Shown: piece by piece, positions 35,325-44,067 of the stretch | Numbering within the stretch: position 1 is the first letter of the stretch | How the letters are laid out: the number at the start of each line of letters is the position of its first letter | NCBI RefSeq assembly: GCF_041435495.1 | Contig: NZ_CP108644.1 | Location: 2,604,001-2,668,000 of the forward strand | Length of the DNA: 64,000 bases | DNA from: Streptomyces sp. NBC_01116 | Lineage (GTDB): Bacteria; Actinomycetota; Actinomycetes; Streptomycetales; Streptomycetaceae | Direction: 5' to 3' | The notes under the pieces: model-generated | Databases searched by the model: none | What the model was told of the DNA's origin: nothing | What the model saw: the letters and a program-made list of their open reading frames with translations, nothing else | Made by a program: the position numbers and the translations under genes

Positions 35325-36611
35325 ATGTCGTCCCAGCCCACCGGATCCGCACCCGCCACCTTCCAGACCGGCTTCCCGATCCGGCCCGGCCGGCTGGTCG
35401 AGGCCGCCACCCCCGACGACGTACGGGAGGCCGTGGCGTACGCCGCCGCGCGCGGGCTCCCCGTCGCCGCGCACGCCACCGGCCACGGGCTGCCCGGAGC
35501 GGTCGAGGGCGGCGTCCTCATCGTCACCCGCGCCCTGGACTCCGTCGCCGTCGACCCGGTCCGCCGCACCGCCCGGATCGGCGCGGGCGCGACCTGGGGC
35601 GCGGTGACCGCGGCGGCCATCCCGCACGGGCTGGCCCCGCTCAACGGCTCGTCGCCCTCGGTGGGCGCGGTCGCGTACACGCTGGGCGGCGGGCTGGGCA
35701 TCCTGGCCCGGGAGTTCGGGTACGCCGCCGACCATGTGCGGTCGCTGGAGGTGGTGACCGCCGACGGGGTCCTGCGCCGGGTCACGCCGGAGCGCGAGCC
35801 GGAGCTCTTCTGGGGGCTGCGCGGCGGCGGGCACCGGCTGGGGGTGGTGACCGCCCTGGAGATCGGCCTGGTGGCGGTGGAGCGGCTGTACGGGGGCTCG
35901 ATCGCCTTTGCCGGGGAGCGGGCGGCCGAGGTGGCGGGCCGCTACACGGAGTGGACCCGGACCGTGCCGGATGCGCTCACTTCGTCGCTGGCGGCGCTGG
36001 TCTACCCGGATCTGCCGCAGCTGCCCGAGGAGTTGCGCGGGCGGTACGTCGTCTCCGTGCGGGTCGCCTTCACGGGGGACGCGGCCGAGGGCGGGCGGCT
36101 GGTGGCCCCGTTGCGGAAGATCGGTCCGGTGCTCGCGGACTCGTTGCGCGAGATGCCGTACGCCGAGAGCCCCTCCATCCACAGCGATCCGCCGTTCCCG
36201 CACGCGTACTACGGGGAGGGGCTGATGCTCCGGGGGCTGGACGCGGGGCGGGCGGCCCGGGTGCTGGAGCTGACCGGGCCCGGGGCCCCGATGATGACGG
36301 TGGTGCAGCTCAACCACCTCGGCGGGGCGTTGGCCCGGCGGCCGGACGTGGCGAACGCGGTGCCCCACCGGGACGCGGGCTTCCTCCTGCGGCTGCTGTC
36401 GCCGCTGGACGGGACGGACGTGGCGGCGGTGCGCTCGCTGTACGGGGAGGTGTCCGGGGTGCTGGGGCCGCTCGTCCGGGGGCGGTCGCTGAACTTCTCC
36501 TTCGGCGGCGGGGACCGTACCGCCGGTTTCCATGAGCCGGAAACGGCGAAGAGGCTCGCCGGCCTGGTCTCCCAGTTCGATCCGGCGGGCCTCTTCGGGG
36601 GTCCCTACTAG
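35325..36611 (+). CDS. FAD-binding oxidoreductase (berberine-bridge-like, PCMH type)
   Basis: Flavoprotein oxidase or dehydrogenase, 428 residues. The PCMH FAD domain shows GLPVAAHATGHGLPG, whose His probably carries FAD covalently, and GAGATWGAV. Then NGSSPSVGAVAYTLGGGLG follows. In bicovalent relatives a Cys stands near GxCPTVG; here it is Ser, so any covalent link is single. The C-terminal BBE segment ends SQFDPAGLFGGPY. No signal peptide, so cytoplasmic. Substrate unknown. ATG 35325 is preceded by GGAG inside a hairpin. Convergent with bioY, only 6 bp apart. Confidence 0.87.
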   Translation: MSSQPTGSAPATFQTGFPIRPGRLVEAATPDDVREAVAYAAARGLPVAAHATGHGLPGAVEGGVLIVTRALDSVAVDPVRRTARIGAGATWGAVTAAAIPHGLAPLNGSSPSVGAVAYTLGGGLGILAREFGYAADHVRSLEVVTADGVLRRVTPEREPELFWGLRGGGHRLGVVTALEIGLVAVERLYGGSIAFAGERAAEVAGRYTEWTRTVPDALTSSLAALVYPDLPQLPEELRGRYVVSVRVAFTGDAAEGGRLVAPLRKIGPVLADSLREMPYAESPSIHSDPPFPHAYYGEGLMLRGLDAGRAARVLELTGPGAPMMTVVQLNHLGGALARRPDVANAVPHRDAGFLLRLLSPLDGTDVAAVRSLYGEVSGVLGPLVRGRSLNFSFGGGDRTAGFHEPETAKRLAGLVSQFDPAGLFGGPY

Positions 36612-36617
36612 GGTGTG

Positions 36618-37211
36618 TCAGCCTCGGCGGCCGAGGACCTTCCAGGCGGCGGGGAGCGCGCCCATGGCCAGCGCCGCCTTGAGGGCGTCGCCGATCAGGA
36701 AGGGAACGAGGCCGGCGGCGACGGCGGCGCTCAGCGACATCCCGGTGGACAGCGCGAGGTAGGGCACGCCGATGGCGTAGATGATCGCGGAGCCGAGGAC
36801 CATCGTGCCCGCGGTGCGCAGCACGGAGCGGTCGCCGCCGCGCCGGGCGAGGGCGCCGACGACGGTCGCGGCCAGGAGCATGCCGAAGACGTAGCCCAGG
36901 GACGGGATCGACCAGCCCGAGGAGGCCTCGGCGAACCACGGCATGCCGGCCATGCCGACGAGCGCGTACAGCGCGAGGGAGAGGAAGCCGCGGCGGGCGC
37001 CCAGGGCGGTGCCGATGAGGAGCGCGGCGAAGGTCTGGCCGGTGACCGGGACCGGCGAGCCGGGGACCGGGACGGCGATCTGGGCCGCGATGCCGGTCAG
37101 GGCGGCGCCGCCGAGGACGAGGGCCGCGTCCACGGCGTAGCGGTGCCGGGCTGCGGGCAGCAGGTCGGCGAGGACCGCTCCGGAGCGGACGGGGGCGGCA
37201 GCAGTGCTCAT
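36618..37211 (-). CDS. bioY: Biotin transporter BioY
   Basis: S component of the ECF-type biotin uptake system, 197 residues with about six helices. Family landmarks: VPGSPVPVTGQTFAALLIGTALG, GFLSLALYALVGMAGMPWFA, and GYVFGMLLAA. It can work alone or with shared BioM/BioN ATPase and transmembrane subunits, which are not encoded nearby. Start ATG 37211. A near-perfect dyad lies 74-93 bp upstream, probably its operator. Confidence 0.92.
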   Translation of the reverse strand: MSTAAAPVRSGAVLADLLPAARHRYAVDAALVLGGAALTGIAAQIAVPVPGSPVPVTGQTFAALLIGTALGARRGFLSLALYALVGMAGMPWFAEASSGWSIPSLGYVFGMLLAATVVGALARRGGDRSVLRTAGTMVLGSAIIYAIGVPYLALSTGMSLSAAVAAGLVPFLIGDALKAALAMGALPAAWKVLGRRG

Positions 37212-37284
37212 CGGGACTCCGCGGGTGAGGGCAGGTGGGCCGTTGGGGCCCCCGCCGGGCAGGGTGGGGTCGGGCTCCCGCCGA

Positions 37285-37304
37285 CGTTAGCCCACGGGTT
37301 AACG
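37285..37304 (-). promoter_or_regulatory. Candidate operator upstream of bioY
   Basis: CGTTAGCCC-AC-GGGTTAACG, 8 of 9 arm positions symmetric, 74-93 bp before the bioY start. No other gene is close on its minus-strand side. Regulator not identified; biotin-responsive repressors are expected for bioY. Confidence 0.45.
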
Positions 37305-37312
37305 CTCGATCA

Positions 37313-37344
37313 CCATCAGCCGCCCACAAAGCGGCGGTTGATGG
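37313..37344. repeat. Hairpin in the bioY / permease 2 divergent region
   Basis: CCATCAGCCGCC (37313-37324) and GGCGGTTGATGG (37333-37344) pair over 12 positions with one G-U, with an 8-nt loop. It may be a leader hairpin or part of overlapping divergent control signals. Confidence 0.45.
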
Positions 37345-37566
37345 CTTGGTGGGGTTCGGACAAAGGCCGGGCCTCAATCGCTCTCCCGCGTGATGCTCGT
37401 CACGGAGGTGAGGGGCGTGTCGGCGCATTTTGCCGAGGAGGGCGGCGATCGGCGAGACTGTAGCTTCCCCATAAACGATCAGCTCGCCCTGGTCGGCCCC
37501 CGAACAACCCGCCACGACCGGCTGCACCCCGCTGCGACCCGCTGATCCGAGAGTGACCCCTCCCTC

Positions 37567-39039
37567 ATGCACGAGGCCCCTCCCCCCACCCCGGCTTCCG
37601 CTCCCGCGTCCACCGCCGTCCCGGCCGAGCCGCTGTCGCACGGGCTCAAGCAGCGCCATCTGACGATGCTGGGGCTCGGCGGGGTGATCGGGGCGGGGCT
37701 GTTCGTGGGCTCCGGCGCGGGGATCGCGGTGGCGGGGCCCGCCATCGTCGTCTCGTATCTGATCGCGGGGGCGCTCGCGATGCTGGTGATGCGGATGCTG
37801 GGCGAGATGTCCGCCGCGATGCCCGCCTCGGGTTCGTTCTCCGTGCACGCCGAGCGGGCGCTCGGGCGGTGGGCCGGGTTCAGCGTCGGCTGGCTGTACT
37901 GGTTCCTGCTGGTCGTGGTCCTCGCCGTGGAGGCGACGGCGGCCGCGCAGATCGCCCATGGCTGGGTGCCGGGCGTCGAACCGTGGGCGTGGGTGCTGCT
38001 GTTCATGGTGGTCTTCACCGCGGCGAACCTGACGGCGGTGAAGAACTTCGGCGAGTTCGAGTTCTGGTTCGCCGCCTTGAAGGTCGGCGCGATCGTCGTC
38101 TTCCTGGTCCTCGGGCTGCTGGCCGTCCTCGGATGGCTCCCGGACACCGATCCGGCCGGGATGACCAACCTGACCGGACAGGGCGGATTCCTGCCGAACG
38201 GCTGGGGCGGGGTCGTCTCCGGCGTGCTGACCGTGGTCTTCGCCTTCGGCGGCCTCGAGGTCGTCACCATCGCCGCCGCCGAGACGGACGACCCGGCGCG
38301 CGCGGTGGGGCGGGCGGTGCGCAGCGCGGTGGTGCGCATCCTCTTCTTCTACGTCGGCTCGATGCTGGTGATCGTGACCGTGCTGCCGTGGACCGCGCAG
38401 CGGGCGGGCCTGAGCCCGTACGTGAAGGTGCTGGACGCGATCGGGGTGCCGTCGGCCGGGCAGATCATGAACATCGTGGTGTTCGTGGCGCTGCTCTCGG
38501 CGCTCAACGCCAATCTGTACGGCTCCTCCCGCATGATCTTCTCGCTGGCGGAGCGCGGGGAGGCGCCGCGCGGGCTGCTGAAGGTCTCGGGCGGCGGCTC
38601 GCGGGAAGCGGCGGGCAGTGGCTCGCGGAAGGCGTCGGGCGGTGTGCCGCGGCGGGCGGTGCTGGCCTCGGTGGCCTTCGGCTTCGTCTCCGTCCTGCTC
38701 AATCTGCTGTGGCCGGACACGGTGTTCCTCTACATGCTCAACTCGGTCGGCGCGGTGCTGCTGTTCGTGTGGGCGCTGATCGCCGCCTCCCAGCTGCGGC
38801 TGCGCGCCCGGCTGGAGCAGGAGGCTCCCGAGGCGCTCTCGCTGCGGATGTGGTGCTTCCCGTATCTGACCTGGCTGACGCTGGCCGGGCTGTTCGGGGT
38901 GCTGGTGCTGATGCTGACCGACGGGGCGGCGCGCCCGCAGGTGCTGTGGTCGGCCGGGGCGACGGCGTTGGTGCTGCTGGTGGCGGTGGGACGGCAGTGG
39001 CGGGAGAAGCGCGCGGGTTCGCCCACTGCCGACCGGTAG
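37567..39039 (+). CDS. APC-superfamily amino acid permease (paralogue 2)
   Basis: Amino acid permease, 490 residues, about twelve helices, close relative of the genes at 33.8 and 39.1 kb (GGVIGAGLFVGSGAGIA, MRMLGEMSAAMPASGSF, FGEFEFWFAALK). In the loop after SRMIFSLAERGEAPRGLLKVS it carries a Gly/Ser-rich insert (SREAAGSGSRKASG) absent from both paralogues. That insert looks like a small internal duplication (GSREA / GSRKA). ATG 37567; the N-terminus is Pro-rich. The next permease starts 54 bp downstream, so the two may be cotranscribed. Confidence 0.9.
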   Translation: MHEAPPPTPASAPASTAVPAEPLSHGLKQRHLTMLGLGGVIGAGLFVGSGAGIAVAGPAIVVSYLIAGALAMLVMRMLGEMSAAMPASGSFSVHAERALGRWAGFSVGWLYWFLLVVVLAVEATAAAQIAHGWVPGVEPWAWVLLFMVVFTAANLTAVKNFGEFEFWFAALKVGAIVVFLVLGLLAVLGWLPDTDPAGMTNLTGQGGFLPNGWGGVVSGVLTVVFAFGGLEVVTIAAAETDDPARAVGRAVRSAVVRILFFYVGSMLVIVTVLPWTAQRAGLSPYVKVLDAIGVPSAGQIMNIVVFVALLSALNANLYGSSRMIFSLAERGEAPRGLLKVSGGGSREAAGSGSRKASGGVPRRAVLASVAFGFVSVLLNLLWPDTVFLYMLNSVGAVLLFVWALIAASQLRLRARLEQEAPEALSLRMWCFPYLTWLTLAGLFGVLVLMLTDGAARPQVLWSAGATALVLLVAVGRQWREKRAGSPTADR

Positions 39040-39093
39040 GCGGGTGTACACCTTGTGTGAGCCTGGTGACCGTATAGCGGACACCTGTTCCCT

Positions 39094-40635
39094 GTGAGCG
39101 GTGCGGATGCCCAGACTGTGGGTTCGCCCCCTGTCTCAGCTACCGAACAGAGCCCGTCCATGCCTCGGACCTCCGCGTCTCCCCCCACCGCTGACTCCGC
39201 GGCCCCCGCCGGCCCCTCGGCGGACTCCGCGCTGACCCACGGCCTCAAACAGCGCCACCTCTCGATGATCGCCCTCGGCGGGGTGATCGGCGCCGGGCTG
39301 TTCGTCGGCTCGGGCGCCGGGATCGCCGCTGCGGGCCCCTCGATCATCGTGGCGTACGCCATCTCCGGGCTGCTCGTCATGATGGTGATGCGCATGCTCG
39401 GCGAGATGTCGGCCGCCAACCCGGCGTCCGGTTCCTTCTCCGTGCACGCCGAGCGGGCGATCGGCCCGTGGGCCGGATTCACCGCGGGCTGGTCCTTCTG
39501 GTTCCTGCTCTGCGTCGCCGTGGGCCTGGAGGGCATCGGGGCCGCGCAGATCGTCAGCGGCTGGCTGCCGGGGACGCCGGAGTGGGCGTGGGTCGCCCTG
39601 TTCATGGTGATCTTCCTGGGCACGAACCTGGCCGCCGTGAAGAACTTCGGCGAGTTCGAGTTCTGGTTCGCCGCGCTCAAGGTCATCGCGATCACGCTGT
39701 TCCTGGTGCTCGGCCTGCTGGCGATCCTCGGCGTGCTGCCCGACACGGAGGCGCCCGGCCTGTCCAACCTCACGGGGGACGGCGGCTTCCTCCCCAAGGG
39801 CATGGACGGGTTCATCATCGGACTCCTCGCCTCCGTCTTCGCGTACGGCGGTCTGGAGACCGTCACCATCGCGGCGGCCGAGTCGGAGAACCCGGTGCAG
39901 GGCGTCGCGAAGGCGGTCCGTACGGCGATGTGGCGCATCGCGGTCTTCTACATCGGTTCGATGGCGGTCATCGTCACGCTGGTCCCCTGGGACGACCCGA
40001 AGGTCGCCGAGGTCGGCCCGTTCTACGCGATGCTCGACCACCTCGGCATCGGGTCCGCCGCGCAGATCATGAACGTGGTCATCCTCATCGCCCTGCTCTC
40101 GGCGATGAACGCCAACATCTACGGCGCGTCCCGCATGGCCCGGTCGCTGGTCGCCCGGGGCCAGGGCCCGGCCGTGCTCGGGAAGATCTCCTCCGGGGTG
40201 CCGCGCAACGCCGTGCTGTTCTCCTCGGTCTTCGGCTTCGCGTGCGTGCTGCTCAGCTACTGGCGGCCGGACGACGTCTTCCCGTGGCTGCTGAACATGA
40301 TCGGCGCGGTGATCCTGGTGGTGTGGATCTTCATCGCCGCCTCCCAGCTGATCCTGCGCGGCCGCACCGAGCGTGAGGCGCCCGAGAAGCTGGTCGTGCG
40401 GATGTGGTTCTTCCCCGTCGGCACGATCGTCGCCCTGGCGGCCATGGTGGGCATCTTCCTGCTGATGCTGCGCCAGCCGGACACCCGGGACCAGTTGCTG
40501 GCCACGGGTGCGCTGACCGTGGTGCTGATCGGCATCGGCCTCGTACGCCAGCGGCGGCGGGGCGGCGACGGCGGGAGCGGCGACGGCCTCGACGGCGGCG
40601 ACGCCACGGCCGAGACCCCGGCGCAGCGGAAGTAG
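39094..40635 (+). CDS. APC-superfamily amino acid permease (paralogue 3)
   Basis: Amino acid permease, 513 residues, about twelve helices. Core motifs match paralogue 2 (LKQRHLSMIALGGVIGAGL, MRMLGEMSAANPASGSF, KNFGEFEFWFAALK). The region WSFWFLLCVAVGLEGIGAAQI differs from the other two, so the substrate may differ. The N-terminal ~45 residues and the C-terminal Gly/Asp-rich tail are disordered. Start GTG 39094; ATG 39160 (MPRTSAS) is possible. Ends at a strong terminator. Confidence 0.9.
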   Translation: MSGADAQTVGSPPVSATEQSPSMPRTSASPPTADSAAPAGPSADSALTHGLKQRHLSMIALGGVIGAGLFVGSGAGIAAAGPSIIVAYAISGLLVMMVMRMLGEMSAANPASGSFSVHAERAIGPWAGFTAGWSFWFLLCVAVGLEGIGAAQIVSGWLPGTPEWAWVALFMVIFLGTNLAAVKNFGEFEFWFAALKVIAITLFLVLGLLAILGVLPDTEAPGLSNLTGDGGFLPKGMDGFIIGLLASVFAYGGLETVTIAAAESENPVQGVAKAVRTAMWRIAVFYIGSMAVIVTLVPWDDPKVAEVGPFYAMLDHLGIGSAAQIMNVVILIALLSAMNANIYGASRMARSLVARGQGPAVLGKISSGVPRNAVLFSSVFGFACVLLSYWRPDDVFPWLLNMIGAVILVVWIFIAASQLILRGRTEREAPEKLVVRMWFFPVGTIVALAAMVGIFLLMLRQPDTRDQLLATGALTVVLIGIGLVRQRRRGGDGGSGDGLDGGDATAETPAQRK

Positions 40636-40708
40636 CCGCCGCTCCCGACCGCCTCGCGGGACCGGGTCCGGCACGCCTCACGGCAGCGGTTCCCGCCCGG
40701 CCTCTACG

Positions 40709-40752
40709 AACGCCGGGCTCCTCCTCGTACGATCGGGGCGGAGCCCGGCGTT
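40709..40752 (+). terminator. Terminator of the permease pair
   Basis: 13-bp perfect arms (AACGCCGGGCTCC at 40709-40721, complement at 40740-40752) followed by TTTCGG, 73 nt after the paralogue 3 stop. Confidence 0.85.
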
Positions 40753-40891
40753 TCGGCGTCCGGCGTTCCGGTGTGTGGTTCCGGCGCTGCGTGCACCCGT
40801 GACCAACAGGACATCGCAGGGCCGGGTACCGTACGCCGGGCCGTCATCCGCCCTCGCTTCCGTGGTGGCTCCACCCACCCGAGGAGCCGTC

Positions 40892-41962
40892 ATGTCCGTT
40901 GCCCCCAGGCGTCGTTCGATCCTCCTGGCCACCGCCGCCGTCACCGCCGCGGCCACCGCCCCGGCCGTCGCCGCCTCCTCCGCCGAGCGCCGCCCCCACC
41001 GTCCGTCGGGCCCCCTGGTCATCGGCCATCGCGGGGCGGCGGGCTGGCGGCCCGAGCACACCGCCGACGCCTACACCTATGCCGTACGGGCCGGGGCGGA
41101 CTGGATCGAGCCGGACCTCGTGCCGACGAAGGACCATGTCCTGGTCGTGCGGCACGAGAACGAGATCGGCGGGACGACGGACGTCGCCGGCCGCCCCGAG
41201 TTCGCGGACCGCCGCACCACGAAGACCGTCGACGGCAAGGCGGTGACCGGCTGGTTCACCGAGGACTTCCTCCTGCGCGAGCTGAGGACCCTGCGCACGG
41301 TGGAACGGCTTCCGCTGGTCCGCGACCGCAACACGGTCTTCGACGGGCGGGGCTCGGTGCTGACCTTCCAGGAGGTGATCGACCTGGCCCGGCGGCTGTC
41401 CCGGGAGTCGGGCCGCCGGATCGCGGTGTTCCCGGAGACGAAGCACCCGACGTACTTCCGCTCGATCGGGCTGCCGCTGGAGGAGGAGCTGATCCGGGTG
41501 ATCCGCCGGAACCGGCTGACCGCCCGGGACTGCGTCGTCCAGTCCTTCGAGCCCGCGAGCCTGCGCCGGGTGGCCGCGGCCCGCCTCGGACTCCCGCTGT
41601 GGCAGGCGCTGGGCACGAGCGGTGGCCCGTACGGGCACGAGGTCTCCTACCGGGACATGATGACCCCGGCCGGGCTCCGCGAGATCGCCTCGTACGCGGA
41701 GTGGATCGGCCCGGACAAGTCCTCGCTCGTCCCGCCGGGCACCCTGCTGGCCGACGCCCACGCGGCGGGCCTGAAGGTCGGCGCGTACACCTTCCGGGCG
41801 GAGAACCAGTACCTCCCGGCCGCGTACCGCCGGGGCAGTGCGCCCACCGCCTTCGGCGACGCGTTCGCCGAGTACGCCTTCCACTACGGGCAGGGCGTGG
41901 ACGCGGTGGTGACGGACTTCCCGGACCTCGCGGCGCAGGCCAGGGACGGCCTGCGGCGGTAG
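40892..41962 (+). CDS. Secreted glycerophosphodiester phosphodiesterase
   Basis: Hydrolyses glycerophosphodiesters from phospholipid breakdown to glycerol 3-phosphate and an alcohol, outside the membrane. 356 residues. The N-terminus APRRRSILLATAAVTAAATAPAVAASS is an export signal, possibly Tat because of RRR. Catalytic motifs of the TIM barrel: GHRGAAGWRPEHT, WIEPDLVPTKD (Glu-x-Asp metal site), VVRHENEIGGTTDV, and FPETKHP. ATG 40892 has GAGGAG 5 nt upstream. Appears monocistronic. Confidence 0.92.
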   Translation: MSVAPRRRSILLATAAVTAAATAPAVAASSAERRPHRPSGPLVIGHRGAAGWRPEHTADAYTYAVRAGADWIEPDLVPTKDHVLVVRHENEIGGTTDVAGRPEFADRRTTKTVDGKAVTGWFTEDFLLRELRTLRTVERLPLVRDRNTVFDGRGSVLTFQEVIDLARRLSRESGRRIAVFPETKHPTYFRSIGLPLEEELIRVIRRNRLTARDCVVQSFEPASLRRVAAARLGLPLWQALGTSGGPYGHEVSYRDMMTPAGLREIASYAEWIGPDKSSLVPPGTLLADAHAAGLKVGAYTFRAENQYLPAAYRRGSAPTAFGDAFAEYAFHYGQGVDAVVTDFPDLAAQARDGLRR

Positions 41963-42056
41963 CGCCGCGGACGGGTCGCGTACGGCCGCGCGGGGCGGGG
42001 CGGATGTGGAAACGTTCGGGTGACAGCGCTTCCTCCTGCCCGGAAGGGACCACGCC

Positions 42057-43292
42057 ATGACCGCCCCGCCCGTCTTCCCCCTGGAGCCCACCCCGATACG
42101 CGTGGCCGACCAGGTCCTCGACGATCTGTGCGCCCGTCTCGCGCGGACCCGACCGCCGCTGGACGAGGGGAACGAGGACGGGTCCTACGGCGTTCCGGAC
42201 AGCTGTCTGCGTGAGCTGGTCGCCCACTGGCGGGACGGCTACGACTGGCGCGCCGCCGAGGCCGCCGTCAACGCCCACGAGCAGTACCGGGTGAGCGTCG
42301 ACGGCGTGCCCGTGCACTTCATGCGCGAGCCCGGCCGGGGCCCCCGTCCGGTCCCGCTGATCCTCACCCACGGCTGGCCGTGGACGTTCTGGCACTGGTC
42401 GAAGGTGATCGGCCCCCTGGCGGACCCGGCGGCGTACGGCGGTGACCCCGCCGACGCGTTCGACGTCATCGTGCCGTCGCTGCCCGGCTTCGGCTTCCCC
42501 GGCCCGCTCACCGGCTTTCCGGACGTCAACTTCTGGAAGGTGGCCGACCTCTGGCACACCCTGATGACCCGGACGCTGGGATACGAGAAATACGCCGCCG
42601 GGGGCTGCGACATCGGCGGGATCGTCTCCAGCCAGCTCGGCCACAAGTACGCCGACGAGCTGTACGGCATCCACATCGGCTCCGGGCTGCCGCTCGACTT
42701 CTTCACCGGCCCCCGCGCCTGGGACTTCGCCCGGAACCGCCCCCTCACCGACGACCAGCCCGCCGACGTCCGCGCCCGCATCGTCGAGCAGGACCGCCGC
42801 TGGGCTCCGCACCTCGCCGTGCACATGCTCGACGGCGCCACGCTGGCCCACGGGCTCAGCGACTCCCCCGCCGGCCTGCTCGCCTGGCTGCTGGAGCGGT
42901 GGAACGCCTGGAGCGACAACGGCGGCGACCTGTCGTCCGTCTTCAGCAAGGACGACCTGCTGACCCACGCCACGATCTACTGGGTCAACAACTCCATCGC
43001 CACGTCGATGCGTTACTACGCCAACGCCAACCGCTACCCCTGGGCCCCGGCCCACGACCGCACCCCGGTCGTGCAGGCCCCGGTGGGCCTCACCCTCGTC
43101 ACCTACGAGAACCCGCCCGGCGTCCACACCGCCGACGAGCGCGTCCGGGCGTTCGAGAACGGCCCGCAGGCGGCCTGGTTCAACCATGTCAACGTCAACG
43201 CGCATGACCACGGGGGCCACTTCATCCCGTGGGAGAACCCCGACGCGTGGGTGAGCGACCTGCGCCGCACCTTCCGCGGCCGCAGGCCCTGA
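42057..43292 (+). CDS. Epoxide hydrolase family protein (alpha/beta hydrolase)
   Basis: 411-residue alpha/beta hydrolase with the N-terminal epoxide hydrolase (EHN) domain (IRVADQVLDDLCARLARTR). The oxyanion motif is HGWPWTFWHW, the nucleophile Asp lies in GGCDIGG, and the C-terminal catalytic His in HDHGGHFIPWE. Lid-region Tyr residues are likely in MRYYANANRYPW. It opens epoxides to diols; substrate unknown, detoxification or secondary metabolism. ATG 42057 has AAGGGA about 9 nt upstream. Ends in a hairpin shared with dps. Confidence 0.9.
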   Translation: MTAPPVFPLEPTPIRVADQVLDDLCARLARTRPPLDEGNEDGSYGVPDSCLRELVAHWRDGYDWRAAEAAVNAHEQYRVSVDGVPVHFMREPGRGPRPVPLILTHGWPWTFWHWSKVIGPLADPAAYGGDPADAFDVIVPSLPGFGFPGPLTGFPDVNFWKVADLWHTLMTRTLGYEKYAAGGCDIGGIVSSQLGHKYADELYGIHIGSGLPLDFFTGPRAWDFARNRPLTDDQPADVRARIVEQDRRWAPHLAVHMLDGATLAHGLSDSPAGLLAWLLERWNAWSDNGGDLSSVFSKDDLLTHATIYWVNNSIATSMRYYANANRYPWAPAHDRTPVVQAPVGLTLVTYENPPGVHTADERVRAFENGPQAAWFNHVNVNAHDHGGHFIPWENPDAWVSDLRRTFRGRRP

Positions 43293-43312
43293 ACGATCCC
43301 GTCCAGGGCCTG
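43283..43312. terminator. Bidirectional terminator (epoxide hydrolase / Dps)
   Basis: CAGGCCCTG (43283-43291) and CAGGGCCTG (43304-43312), 9-bp perfect arms with a 12-nt loop, between convergent genes and overlapping the epoxide hydrolase stop. Confidence 0.7.
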
Positions 43313-43322
43313 CCGGGTTCGG

Positions 43323-43994
43323 TCAGCGGGTGGTGCGCCTGCTCGCCGTGGTCTTCTTGACCGCCTTCTTCGCGGTCTTCTTCGCCGGGGCGGGCAGCGC
43401 CGTCTTCTTGGCGGGGGTGCGCTTGGCGGCGGCCCGCTTCGGGGACGCGGCCTCGGCGGCGGCCTCCTCGGTGTCGGCGCCGGCGTTCGACAGGGTGCCG
43501 GAGCCGGACTCCAGGTGGGCCCGGACGAACCACTGGAACTGCTCCAGACCGCGCAGGTGCTCGATGAGCAGGTCCTCGGTGACGGGGTCGATCCCGCCGG
43601 CCTTCTCGACCGCCTCGCGGTGGCCCCCGATGACGCCCGTGTAGACGAGGTCCAGGGCGCCGAGGTGGGCGATGGCGTCGGCGCGCCCGACGCTGTAGTC
43701 GTTCCAGGTCCGCTCCCTGACCAGGGCGCCCGGGGTGCCGTTCGGCTCGCCGCCGAGGGCGGAGATGCGCTCGGCGGCGGCGTCGGCCATCTCGCGTACG
43801 GCGGTGGTCTGCGGGTCGAGCATCTCGTGGACGGCGATGAAGTGCGGCCCGACGACGTTCCAGTGGATGTGCTTGAGCGTGAGCGCGAGGTCGTTGAGCG
43901 CGTGCAGGCGCAGCGTCAGGAGGTCGATGACCTGTCGGCCCTCGTCGACGCCGAGGCCGGGAACGGTGTAGCGGGGGGTGCGTGCGGGGGACAT
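43323..43994 (-). CDS. Dps-family ferritin-like protein with histone-like tail
   Basis: DNA-binding/iron-storage protein that forms a 12-mer and oxidises Fe(II), protecting DNA. 223 residues, longer than typical Dps. Ferroxidase motif HWNVVGPHFIAVHEMLD gives His44, His56 and Asp60, with a Glu expected near residue 64-75. The four-helix domain ends about residue 165. Residues 184-223 are a Lys/Ala/Pro tail (KRAAAKRTPAKKTALPAPAK) like histone H1, suited to condensing DNA. ATG 43994 has AAGGAG 4 nt upstream. Neighbours transketolase and sodF suggest an oxidative-stress group. Confidence 0.93.
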   Translation of the reverse strand: MSPARTPRYTVPGLGVDEGRQVIDLLTLRLHALNDLALTLKHIHWNVVGPHFIAVHEMLDPQTTAVREMADAAAERISALGGEPNGTPGALVRERTWNDYSVGRADAIAHLGALDLVYTGVIGGHREAVEKAGGIDPVTEDLLIEHLRGLEQFQWFVRAHLESGSGTLSNAGADTEEAAAEAASPKRAAAKRTPAKKTALPAPAKKTAKKAVKKTTASRRTTR

Positions 43995-44067
43995 GGGACT
44001 CCTTGCGGGATGAGAACGGCGATGGTGGTGATGAGTGGTGGTGGGGGGGCGGGGGGCGTGAGGTCGC

